Source: Candidatus Onthousia faecipullorum (GTDB lineage Bacteria; Bacillota_I; Bacilli_A; RF39; UBA660). Taken from it: a stretch of 34,000 bases of DNA. The translations under genes were made by a program, and so were the position numbers. The notes under the pieces are model-generated. The model was given only the letters and a program-made list of their open reading frames with translations. It made no database searches and was not told the origin of the DNA. Location: assembly GCA_018715925.1 (NCBI GenBank), contig DVKQ01000041.1, positions 1 through 34,000 of the forward strand, given 5' to 3'. Shown one piece after another: positions 26,608 to 34,000 of the stretch. Position 1 is the stretch's first letter, and every line of letters starts with the position of its first letter.

Positions 26608-27269
26608 TGGAAATAGAGAAAATTGTTAATAATTTTATAGAAAATGACATTAAAACTAATATAGATGAAAGAAGTAAGTATCTTACTTTATTACCAGCTT
26701 TAATATCTACTAACAGTAAAGAGATTTTTAAAGATAAGTTAATGGAAGCGGTAAATCATGTAGATAAGGAGTCTTTGAAAGAAGCGGTGTATCAGACTGT
26801 TCCATATCTAGGGTTTGGTAAAGTTTATCCATTCCTTGTAATAACAGAAGAAGTTTTAGGTAAAACAGAAGATGCTTCCACTACTAACAATGATAATAGA
26901 TACTCTAAAGGATTAGAAACACAGTATAATCTTTTTGGTAAAGAAAATATAGATAAATCAAGAAATAATGAAAGTGAAGATTTTAAATTTATTTGGGATT
27001 ATCTAGCAAGTTATTGTTTTGGAGATTTTTATACTAGAAAATATTTAACTTATAAAGAAAGGGAACTAATTACTTTTGCAACTCTAGCATCATTTCAGGA
27101 TGTAGTACCTCAACTTTCATCTCATATTAATGCTAATCTAGCATTAGGAAATAATAAAGAGTTGTTAGTTGAAGTAGTAAAGAATTTAGTTCCATATCTG
27201 GGCTTTCCTAGAAGTTTAAATACAATTAATTTAATTAAAAATATAACTGAGAAAGGAGAAGATAAATAA
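26607..27269 (+). CDS. Carboxymuconolactone decarboxylase-like protein, two domains
   Basis: The protein (220 aa) contains two copies of the all-helical CMD/AhpD-like unit. The first covers about 18-85 and ends in YQTVPYLGFGKVYP; the second covers about 145-210 and ends in VKNLVPYLGFPRSLN. Neither has the CxxC of AhpD peroxidase-type members, so a thiol peroxidase role is unlikely. Such two-domain proteins are typically encoded with a cupin and flavodoxin in gut Bacillota and Bacteroidota, as here, and are annotated only by family. The start overlaps the flavodoxin stop by one base (TAATG) behind AGAGGAGG. It is part of the operon under the MerR-type promoter. Confidence 0.88.
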   Translation: MEIEKIVNNFIENDIKTNIDERSKYLTLLPALISTNSKEIFKDKLMEAVNHVDKESLKEAVYQTVPYLGFGKVYPFLVITEEVLGKTEDASTTNNDNRYSKGLETQYNLFGKENIDKSRNNESEDFKFIWDYLASYCFGDFYTRKYLTYKERELITFATLASFQDVVPQLSSHINANLALGNNKELLVEVVKNLVPYLGFPRSLNTINLIKNITEKGEDK

Positions 27270-27688
27270 TGAGTGATATTAAAAGAGGAGGAGACTTTGG
27301 TTTAGGAGAAGAGAATACAGCTTTTGCAAAATATTTTATTGGTAAAAGTTATTTAAATCCTTTAACTGATCCTAATAAAACAAGTCTATTTATTGCAAAT
27401 GTTACTTTTGAACCAGCTTGTCGTAATAACTGGCATATTCATCATGCTAAGAGTGGAGGAGGACAAATTCTTATTTGTGTAGATGGTGAAGGATGGTACC
27501 AAGAAGAAGGTAAGGAAGCGGTTAGTCTAAAATCTGGTATGGTTATTACTATTCCTGCTAATGTAAAACACTGGCATGGGGCAAAGAAAGATTCTTGGTT
27601 TAGTCATTTAGCAATAGAAGTACCAGGTGCTGAGACATCAAATGAGTGGTGTGAAGAAGTAACTGATGAAGAGTATAATAAATTATAA
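27269..27688 (+). CDS. Cupin domain protein (CMD-associated)
   Basis: A single cupin barrel of 139 aa. The first cupin motif is NNWHIHHAKSGGGQILICV (about 52-70), with two metal-binding His; the second is GMVITIPANVKHWHGA (about 91-106), with a further His. The family binds a divalent metal and often acts as an isomerase, oxygenase or redox-linked detoxifying enzyme; the reaction is not known. The ending HLAIEVPG...SNEW is characteristic of the group encoded beside CMD-like proteins. It overlaps the previous stop by one base, so the two are translationally coupled. Confidence 0.92.
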   Translation: MSDIKRGGDFGLGEENTAFAKYFIGKSYLNPLTDPNKTSLFIANVTFEPACRNNWHIHHAKSGGGQILICVDGEGWYQEEGKEAVSLKSGMVITIPANVKHWHGAKKDSWFSHLAIEVPGAETSNEWCEEVTDEEYNKL

Positions 27689-27720
27689 AAGAGATATATT
27701 AATTAAAGGAGGAATAGATT

Positions 27721-28608
27721 ATGGAAAAATCAAAAGTATATTTTATTAAGGAGATAACTCCAGAAAATATTATTAAGGCATATAATGCTATTGGAAAGAA
27801 ATTAGAAGGAAATGTTGCAGTTAAAATGCATTCTGGAGAGAAAGGTAATAAGAACTATTTAAGACCAGAGTTTGTTAAAGATGTAATTAACTATGTTCAT
27901 GGTACTGTTGTTGAATGTAATACTGCTTATGAAGGTGCTAGAAACTCTACAGAAAAACATTTAGAATTAATTAAAGAACATGAATGGGAGAAATATTTTC
28001 CATTTGATTTATTAGATAGAGAAGGACCTGATATGGAACTTGATATTCCAAGTGGTAAAGTCTTAAAGAAAAACTATGTAGGAAAAGACTTAGCAAAGTA
28101 TGATTCACTACTTGTTTTATCTCATTTTAAAGGACATGCTATGGGAGGTTATGGTGGAGCATTAAAACAATTATCTATTGGTTGTGCTTCATCAGCAGGT
28201 AAAACTTTAATTCACACTGCAGGAAAGGAAACTGACCAAACAAAACTATGGGATAACTTACCAGAACAAGATAAATTCTTAGAAGCAATGGCAGATGCTG
28301 CAAGTTCCGTAGTAGATTATTTTAAAGGTAATGCCGTTTACATTAATGTCATGAAAAATATATCAGTTGACTGTGATTGTGACGGTAATGCTTCTGCTCC
28401 TTGTATGCAAGATATTGGAATACTTGCATCCCTTGACCCTGTAGCAATTGACCAAGCATGTTTAGACTTAGTTTATAATTCAAATGACCCTGGTAGAGAT
28501 AAATTAATAGAGAGAGTTGAATCACGTCACGGTGTTCATACTATAGAAGCAGCCTATGACTTAGGCGTAGGTAACCGTGAATATGAATTTATAGAACTTG
28601 ACAACTAA
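27721..28608 (+). CDS. DUF362 family protein
   Basis: A 295-aa DUF362 protein, recognised by VAVKMHSGEKGN (about 33-44), SHFKGHAMGGYGGALKQLSIGCAS-like text around 138-160 and ILASLDPVAIDQACLDLVY near 239-257. DUF362 members are often fused to a 2x[4Fe-4S] ferredoxin domain; that domain is absent here. CDCDGNASAPC near 222-232 supplies a local cysteine cluster that could bind a metal or cofactor. The function is not established. It has an excellent AAAGGAGG site, lies 32 bases after the cupin, and is the last gene before a clear terminator. It probably belongs to the same redox-type operon. Confidence 0.9.
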   Translation: MEKSKVYFIKEITPENIIKAYNAIGKKLEGNVAVKMHSGEKGNKNYLRPEFVKDVINYVHGTVVECNTAYEGARNSTEKHLELIKEHEWEKYFPFDLLDREGPDMELDIPSGKVLKKNYVGKDLAKYDSLLVLSHFKGHAMGGYGGALKQLSIGCASSAGKTLIHTAGKETDQTKLWDNLPEQDKFLEAMADAASSVVDYFKGNAVYINVMKNISVDCDCDGNASAPCMQDIGILASLDPVAIDQACLDLVYNSNDPGRDKLIERVESRHGVHTIEAAYDLGVGNREYEFIELDN

Positions 28609-28629
28609 CATCTCCTAAGAGATGTTTTT
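28608..28629 (+). terminator. Terminator of the flavodoxin-DUF362 operon
   Basis: ACATCTC (28608-28614) and GAGATGT (28619-28625) form a perfect 7-bp stem with a CTAA loop, followed by a T-run. The stem begins at the last base of the DUF362 stop codon. Confidence 0.88.
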
Positions 28630-28681
28630 AAATGCACTTATACAAATTTTATGTTACTATATTATTATAGTAGGTGGTCTT

Positions 28682-31057
28682 ATGAATAGTAATAATTATT
28701 ATAGTGTAGCAGTATCTAATTGTTTATCTGAATTTGAAAGTTTGTTTACTAAGAATAAATTTATTTCTAAAAAAGTATTTGATAAAATTTTAGATAAATA
28801 TCAAGATGTATTTGAAATGTTTAATAGTAATAGAGCTCTTTTATCTTTAGATAAACAAAATAAAATGTTACAAATTATAAACAATGGCTATACTATAATT
28901 AAAAACTATAATACTTATTTTATTAATAATGCCTTAATTACATACAAAGAATATTTTGATAATATGTTTAAAGAAGTAGATTCTAATATTCTTTTAGATA
29001 CTTATCAAAGAAAAGCAATTGTTAGTAATGAAGATTATTCTTTAGTTATTGCAGGAGCAGGAAGTGGTAAAACAACAGTAATCGCCGCTAAAGTTAAATA
29101 CTTAGTAGATAAGCTTGGAGTAGATCCTCGTAAGATAATAGTTTTAGCATATACTAATAAAGCAAAAGATGAACTTTCTTTTAGAATAAATAATGACTTT
29201 AATCTTAATATAGAAGTATTAACATTTCATAAACTTGGAATGAACATTTTAAGAGAACTAACAGATAACCCTTTACAAATAATAGATGATAATAAAATGA
29301 TAGTAATACTTAATAGTTACATTAAAGAAGTAATATTTGAAAATAAAAGTCTTTTAAAAGAGTTTATTGATGCTTTTAAATCAAAAGTTAGTTTTCAAGA
29401 TGAAGCTTTTTCTTATTCTACATTTAAAGAATATTATAAGTTTTATATGCAAGAAAAATATCTTAAAGAAAAAGATAATCTTTTAGAAGTGGTTAAAAAT
29501 AAAATAGATAGACATCTTAGATATAATAGAACTATTAATGGGGAATATGTTAAATCATTAGGAGAGGTACGCATCGCTAACTTTCTATATCGTAATAACA
29601 TCTCTTATCATTATGAAGAAGTCTATCCATATAATCTCTTTAATAAATCAAGTTATTCTCCAGATTTTACAATAGATGTTAATGGTAGAAAAATATATAT
29701 AGAGTTTTATGGACTAACTAAATATAATGAAGATGGAAACTATACTTTAGATGATATTAATTATTATAACAGACTAGTTGAAAAAAAACGCGAGCTTCAC
29801 CATAAGTACAATACTGATTTAATAGAGCTATACAGTGAATACGATGATGGTACTGACTATATAAATAAATTAAAAGAAGAACTAGAAAAGAGAAATATAT
29901 CATTAATAGAGAAAAGTTTAGATGAGATATATTTTAGAATCTTAGAAACATCTACTGATACAATATTTTTTAAAGCTACGAAACTAATTAGATTATTTAT
30001 TAATAAGTTTAAAGCTAGTAATCTAACTTTAAAGGACTTTGATAAACTAATAACTAGTACTGATGATGAAATAGTAGTTAAACAATTAAAATTTATTAGA
30101 AAAGTTTATTGTTATTATAATGATTATATTCATAGTAGATACCAAATTGATTTTCAAGATATGATTAATTATGCTTATAAAAAATTAGCTTTACTTAAAA
30201 CTAAAAGAATCGAGTATGATTATATATTTGTAGATGAATATCAAGATATCTCATATCAAAGATATAATTTTATTAAAGAACTTTCTACTTTATTTAATGC
30301 AAAGATAGTAGCAGTAGGGGATGATTATCAGTCAATTTACTCATTTTCTTTAGCAGATATGTCTTTATTTACAAACTTCTATGATCTTATGGGATATGCT
30401 GATATTTTAAAGATTATTAATACTTATAGAAATAGTCAAGAACTTGTAGATGTGGCATACAATTTTATCTCTAAAAATGATTATCAAATAGATAAAAGAT
30501 TAATTACTAATAAACATTTAAAAAATCCTGTTGTGATAAATTATTATGATAATAATCTAGAAAGTGCTAAGATTGAAATAATTTTAAAAGAAATAATTTT
30601 AAATATTTATAAAGAAAACCCCCGTGATAAAATTCTTTTATTGGGTAGATATAACAAGGATATAGATTACTTCTATGATGTATCACTATTTAAAAAAGGT
30701 GATGGAGATCATGTTATTTTAAAGGATAATAAAAATATAGATATAACATATTTAACTATTCATAAATCTAAAGGTTTAGGTTTTGATCAAGTAATAATTC
30801 TTAATACTATTAATGCTAAAAGAGGCTTTCCTAGTATGATAAAGGATAAACCTGTGATTTCTTTATTATCAAAAGACAAAGAAGAACCAATTTTATATCC
30901 AGAAGAGAGAAGACTGTTTTATGTAGCATTAACTAGAACTAAGAATAAAGTGTATATATTATGTCCATATGCTTATAATGAAAGATCTAGTTTTATAAAA
31001 GAAATAGTAGAATATGATAATGTTGTTGAGAAATATTTAAATGTAGAGATAATTTGA
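28682..31057 (+). CDS. UvrD/Rep-like helicase with embedded PD-(D/E)XK-like nuclease segment
   Basis: An SF1A DNA helicase (791 aa from ATG 28682). The motifs are in order: Q-motif TYQRKAIV, Walker A AGAGSGKTT (about 124-132), motif Ia VLAYTNKAKDEL, Walker B YIFVDEYQDIS, motif III VAVGDDYQSIYSF, IINTYRNSQEL, TIHKSKGLGFDQVI and motif VI ERRLFYVALTRTK. Between Ia and II an insertion at about 290-345 reads GEVRIANFL, YSPDFTI, IYIEFYG, the E...D...ExK-like layout of a restriction-type nuclease. The last position is Phe-Tyr rather than Lys, so cleavage is not certain. The ORF track starts at 28622 inside the previous terminator; AGGTGG precedes ATG 28682. Known relatives are annotated as UvrD-helicase domain proteins; a repair or defence role is inferred. 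Confidence 0.9.
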   Translation: MNSNNYYSVAVSNCLSEFESLFTKNKFISKKVFDKILDKYQDVFEMFNSNRALLSLDKQNKMLQIINNGYTIIKNYNTYFINNALITYKEYFDNMFKEVDSNILLDTYQRKAIVSNEDYSLVIAGAGSGKTTVIAAKVKYLVDKLGVDPRKIIVLAYTNKAKDELSFRINNDFNLNIEVLTFHKLGMNILRELTDNPLQIIDDNKMIVILNSYIKEVIFENKSLLKEFIDAFKSKVSFQDEAFSYSTFKEYYKFYMQEKYLKEKDNLLEVVKNKIDRHLRYNRTINGEYVKSLGEVRIANFLYRNNISYHYEEVYPYNLFNKSSYSPDFTIDVNGRKIYIEFYGLTKYNEDGNYTLDDINYYNRLVEKKRELHHKYNTDLIELYSEYDDGTDYINKLKEELEKRNISLIEKSLDEIYFRILETSTDTIFFKATKLIRLFINKFKASNLTLKDFDKLITSTDDEIVVKQLKFIRKVYCYYNDYIHSRYQIDFQDMINYAYKKLALLKTKRIEYDYIFVDEYQDISYQRYNFIKELSTLFNAKIVAVGDDYQSIYSFSLADMSLFTNFYDLMGYADILKIINTYRNSQELVDVAYNFISKNDYQIDKRLITNKHLKNPVVINYYDNNLESAKIEIILKEIILNIYKENPRDKILLLGRYNKDIDYFYDVSLFKKGDGDHVILKDNKNIDITYLTIHKSKGLGFDQVIILNTINAKRGFPSMIKDKPVISLLSKDKEEPILYPEERRLFYVALTRTKNKVYILCPYAYNERSSFIKEIVEYDNVVEKYLNVEII

Positions 31058-31058
31058 T

Positions 31059-31087
31059 TTGCTTTTCCTTTTAATCTATGCTATATT
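31059..31087 (+). promoter_or_regulatory. Promoter of lepB
   Basis: TTGCTT (31059-31064), 17 bases, TATATT (31082-31087) with TG one base upstream. It begins right after the helicase TGA, showing that this TGA is a true stop. Confidence 0.7.
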
Positions 31088-31122
31088 TTAACTGTTATGT
31101 TATATAGAAAAGGGTAATGATT

Positions 31123-31647
31123 ATGGATTGGTTAACTATAAAAGAGTTTATAAAAGATTCAGTTAAATTTATTTTAATAGTATTTATTTTAATATTTTTA
31201 ATGGTATATGTAGTATCAGTTACACAAGTAGTTGGGGATTCTATGGATCCAACGTTAAAAAATCAAGATGTTTTAATATTAAATAAAGCTAAGTATAGAT
31301 TTAGCGAGGTTAAACGTGGTGATATAATAGCTTTCACTTATGAAGATACAAAATATTTAATTAAAAGAGTTATAGGACTTCCAGGTGATCATATATCTAT
31401 TATTGATAACAAAGTCTATATAAATGGCAGATATTATGTAGAGGATTATTTGAAAGATGTGGATACTCCTGACTTTGATTTACAAGATTTAGGATACAAT
31501 ACAGTTCCTGATGGTATGTACTTTGTACTTGGTGATAATAGAGATAATTCTCTTGATAGTAGAAAAATTGGTTTAGTAGAAGAAGATGATATTATTGGTG
31601 AAATTGCTATTAGATTTTGGCCAATTACTAATTTTCGCTTGTTTTAA
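31123..31647 (+). CDS. lepB: Signal peptidase I
   Basis: Type I signal peptidase, the membrane serine protease that removes signal peptides outside the cell membrane. One transmembrane helix spans about 14-33. The catalytic Ser is in GDSMDPTL (S40) and the general-base Lys in YLIKRVIGLPGD (K81). The box GDNRDNSLDSRKIG near 141-154 completes the family pattern. The length of 174 aa is typical of the small Gram-positive form. The track start ATG 31117 is only 2 bases from AAAGGG; ATG 31123 has normal spacing. It has its own promoter and terminator. The next gene encodes an exported protein with a cleavable signal, a likely substrate among many. Confidence 0.96.
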   Translation: MDWLTIKEFIKDSVKFILIVFILIFLMVYVVSVTQVVGDSMDPTLKNQDVLILNKAKYRFSEVKRGDIIAFTYEDTKYLIKRVIGLPGDHISIIDNKVYINGRYYVEDYLKDVDTPDFDLQDLGYNTVPDGMYFVLGDNRDNSLDSRKIGLVEEDDIIGEIAIRFWPITNFRLF

Positions 31648-31679
31648 GTTCTAAATTTTAAATATTTAGGGCTTTTTTT
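31646..31679 (+). terminator. Terminator of lepB
   Basis: AAGTTCTAAAT (31646-31656) pairs with ATTTAGGGCTT (31664-31674), 11 bp with two G-U pairs, followed by T. The stem starts in the lepB stop codon. Confidence 0.85.
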
Positions 31680-31710
31680 ATAGAAATGTGTAATTTTTGT
31701 GTAAATTTAG

Positions 31711-31738
31711 TTGCTTTTTGTAAATTTAATGATAAAAT
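31711..31738 (+). promoter_or_regulatory. Promoter of the surface protein gene
   Basis: TTGCTT (31711-31716), 16 bases, TAAAAT (31733-31738) with TG one base upstream. It is the same style as the lepB promoter. Confidence 0.65.
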
Positions 31739-31760
31739 ATAAGTACAAGGAGAGGATATT

Positions 31761-34000
31761 ATGGATAAGAAAAAAATAGGACTTTTAATCATAGTTTTAT
31801 TCTTGATTATTGGTTTAGGTTCATTTGTTTTTGCAAATCCTGATAATCAAGAAAATTTTGAGGAAGGAGATATAGAAGAAAGAGATGGACAAGGTTCTGA
31901 TCGTGACGGTAGTAGTTCTAGTGATGATGATTCTTCAGATGAAGATGAAACAGATAGTAGTAATCTATTAACTGATGGATCAGATAATCAGTTAGGTAAT
32001 GCAGTTGATAATGACAACTCTAGAGGAAATAATCTTTCTGGTAATGGTAATGATTCAACTTTATCTGGTGGTACAGGACAAACTTCTGGAACAGAAGAAA
32101 TTCCTACTATTACTGATAATACTTATGCTGATGCTTTAAAAGCAGTTGAACAAGCTGAGTCTTCTCTTGTACAAGGTGATGTTGACTATGCAGCTAGCCT
32201 TGTAGACAAAGTAACTAATCAATCACAAAAAGATGAACTTAATAAACGTCTTGATGCAGTACGAGACATTATTGATGTTACATCTTTAATTGAAAGATTA
32301 GAAGAAATGGTTGCTAATTCTACTAATAGAGATGGTATTGTAGAATCAATAGATTATCGCGATGATGAGAAAATAGAAGAGTTAGTAACTAACTTAAATA
32401 ATGGAACTGCTAAAGATAATTTAGCAAGCCGTTTAGAAACTGTTAACAAAATACTAAATGATAGCGAGGGTCCGGTTATTAGTGGTATTAGAAATGATAG
32501 TTTCACAAGAAATGATAGTGTATCATTAACAATAAGTGATGATAATGAAGTTACTACTACAGTAATGTTTAATGGTAATCCTGTAGATTATACTGATTCA
32601 TTTACTGAAGAAGGAACTTATGTTGTAACTGCTGTTGATGCTGCATTTAATGAGAAAACTTTGACATTTACAATTGATAGAACTAAACCAGTAGTTGGAG
32701 GAGTAGAAGATGGTAAATACTACAATACTGATGTAGCAGTTACTATTGATGATGCTAATCCTGGTACAGTACATCTTCATAAAAATGGAGAACTTGTTAA
32801 ACCTTATAATGCAGGTGATCCTATAACTGAAGAAGGTACTTATACAGTTGTTGTTACTGATAAAGCTGATAATAAGTCTAAAGAAATTACATTTGTAATT
32901 GATAAACATGTAGAAGAACCTAAATGGGTTTACATTCTAAATTTAAGCGATGAAAATAATCGTAAGACTATTAGAAATGGTCAAACATTAAGGGTTGAAG
33001 TTAACTTTGATGAAGAATTAACAGAATTACCTGTATTAACTATAGGAAATTCACAAAGTACTACATTTAGAGAGTGTAGTGAAACAGATTATGCTAAGTA
33101 TATATGTGTAGCAGATCTTACTATAGATAATACTATTGCTAATCTAGAAGATGGAGAAATTCCATTTACCATAACAAATATCTATGATAAAGCTGGTAAT
33201 ACTATTACTTTAGATAATGCTAATGTTACAGAGACTAAAGAATATGGTCAAGTAACTTATGATGGAAGTGCACCAGTAGTTAAATCATTAGGTGTTACTG
33301 ATATTAATGAATATAAAGATGAAGTAGGTAAATTATATGCTAAGTATGGTGATACTGTTCGTGTATTAATTTACTTTGATGAAAAATTAGGTACTGAACC
33401 TACAGTTAAATTAGGTGGTAAAGAATTTACTGCTACATATCGCAAAGCTAGTTCAACTAAGGATGAGGCATATTATGCAGATATTAAATTAACTGAGGAT
33501 ATGGATTTAAGTGATGGTATATTATCATTTGGAGTATACGGTTATGCCGATGAGATTGGTAATGTTGGAGTTAATCTAACTGAAAAAGATGTTAATATGT
33601 CAGCATATCCAAGTGTAACTATTGATAATACACTTCCAGTACTAAACTTTAATAATGGATTTATTACCTCAGGATATACTGTTGAAGCTACAGATGATAA
33701 TTTTGCATATATGACAGTACAATATTATGATGGACGTGAAACTGAAACTATCGAGAGTAATACATTTACTTTAGATAAAGAAGGAGATAATACACGTTAT
33801 AATATTAAAGCCTATGATAAAGCTGGTAATGTTTCTGAATATAGAGATATTTACTTAGATAATGCTAAGCCAGTTGTTTCTGGTACTGCTATAAATGGTG
33901 GTGAAAAAGTATCAGTTGAAAATAATGGTACTTATCAAGAAGTAACTTTAAATATCAGTGATGGTAGTTTAAAGAAAGTATCTTTAGTAAAAGAAGATGG
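31761..34000 (+). CDS. Secreted Ig-like repeat surface protein (partial, runs off window)
   Basis: The frame is open from ATG 31761 (behind AAGGAGAGG) to the window end, 746 codons, and is missing from the ORF track because no stop is reached. Residues 1-25 form a signal peptide: DKKK, a hydrophobic core, then a cleavage site after FVFA. Next comes a strongly acidic Ser/Asp/Glu/Asn-rich linker (about 27-110), a helical region (about 115-235), and then repeated beta-sandwich-like domains with signatures such as FTEEGTYVVTAVD, ITEEGTYTVVVTDKADN, IDRTKPVV and IYDKAGNTITL, typical of bacterial Ig-like domains. It is probably a cell-wall or surface adhesin; any sorting signal would lie beyond the window. 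It follows lepB, a possible processing link. Confidence 0.9.
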   Translation, partial: MDKKKIGLLIIVLFLIIGLGSFVFANPDNQENFEEGDIEERDGQGSDRDGSSSSDDDSSDEDETDSSNLLTDGSDNQLGNAVDNDNSRGNNLSGNGNDSTLSGGTGQTSGTEEIPTITDNTYADALKAVEQAESSLVQGDVDYAASLVDKVTNQSQKDELNKRLDAVRDIIDVTSLIERLEEMVANSTNRDGIVESIDYRDDEKIEELVTNLNNGTAKDNLASRLETVNKILNDSEGPVISGIRNDSFTRNDSVSLTISDDNEVTTTVMFNGNPVDYTDSFTEEGTYVVTAVDAAFNEKTLTFTIDRTKPVVGGVEDGKYYNTDVAVTIDDANPGTVHLHKNGELVKPYNAGDPITEEGTYTVVVTDKADNKSKEITFVIDKHVEEPKWVYILNLSDENNRKTIRNGQTLRVEVNFDEELTELPVLTIGNSQSTTFRECSETDYAKYICVADLTIDNTIANLEDGEIPFTITNIYDKAGNTITLDNANVTETKEYGQVTYDGSAPVVKSLGVTDINEYKDEVGKLYAKYGDTVRVLIYFDEKLGTEPTVKLGGKEFTATYRKASSTKDEAYYADIKLTEDMDLSDGILSFGVYGYADEIGNVGVNLTEKDVNMSAYPSVTIDNTLPVLNFNNGFITSGYTVEATDDNFAYMTVQYYDGRETETIESNTFTLDKEGDNTRYNIKAYDKAGNVSEYRDIYLDNAKPVVSGTAINGGEKVSVENNGTYQEVTLNISDGSLKKVSLVKED

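Noticed and set aside
28622-28681. Upstream extension of the helicase as given in the ORF track
   Set aside because: Its first codons lie within the terminator hairpin of the previous operon. AGGTGG selects ATG 28682.
1-34000. CRISPR array, insertion sequence, integrase or retron
   Set aside because: Reading through all intergenic regions showed no regularly spaced repeats, and no transposase, integrase, Cas or reverse transcriptase motifs appear in any ORF.

Overview
The window is very AT-rich DNA (GC clearly below 30% by eye) with strong AGGAGG-type ribosome binding sites, TTGACA/TTGCTT and extended -10 (TGnTATAAT-like) promoters, TAA as the dominant stop, and a tRNA-His with an encoded CCA. 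This fits a low-GC Bacillota (Bacilli or Clostridia-like, probably host-associated and anaerobic). I cannot name a species. TGA is used as a normal stop (jetA, jetD, the UvrD-like helicase), so the standard bacterial code applies. All genes run on the + strand; the minus-strand ORFs in the track are shadows.

Region 1 (1-7760) starts with tRNA-His and its terminator. A first accessory block follows: a Fic protein with an N-terminal VbhA-antitoxin-like segment, a probable type II restriction-modification pair (tandem D12-class adenine methyltransferase plus HNH protein), a decayed ABC-ATPase/TOPRIM (OLD-like) gene, and a KAP-family P-loop NTPase. A 14-base direct repeat (AGGAATCGATTTTT) lies in the tRNA-His terminator and again just after the KAP gene, which suggests the edges of an insertion. 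No integrase is present.

Region 2 (7765-12753) holds a GmrSD-type DUF262/DUF1524 protein, a DUF4143-type AAA ATPase behind a perfect TTGACA-N17-TATAAT promoter, and a SWIM zinc-finger protein.

Region 3 (12784-24601) is a complete Wadjet anti-plasmid operon, jetA-jetB-jetC-jetD. JetA, JetB and JetD match type II (DUF2397, DUF2398, DUF2399-like). It continues without a break, through an ATGA overlap, into two large tandem paralogous genes of unknown function; the second ends in a SEC-C zinc motif. These two genes are the best candidate for something undescribed here: possible accessory subunits of a type II Wadjet system.

Region 4 (24631-28629) returns to metabolism: a short MetK, a cutA gene interrupted by TGA, and a redox-type operon (flavodoxin interrupted by TAA, double carboxymuconolactone-decarboxylase-like protein, cupin, DUF362 protein). 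That operon is read from a promoter with a 19-bp spacer and a near-perfect dyad, the classic MerR-family operator layout.

Region 5 (28682-34000) has a UvrD-like helicase with an embedded PD-(D/E)XK-like nuclease segment, signal peptidase I, and the first 746 codons of a secreted Ig-like repeat protein. That last gene runs off the window and is missing from the ORF track.
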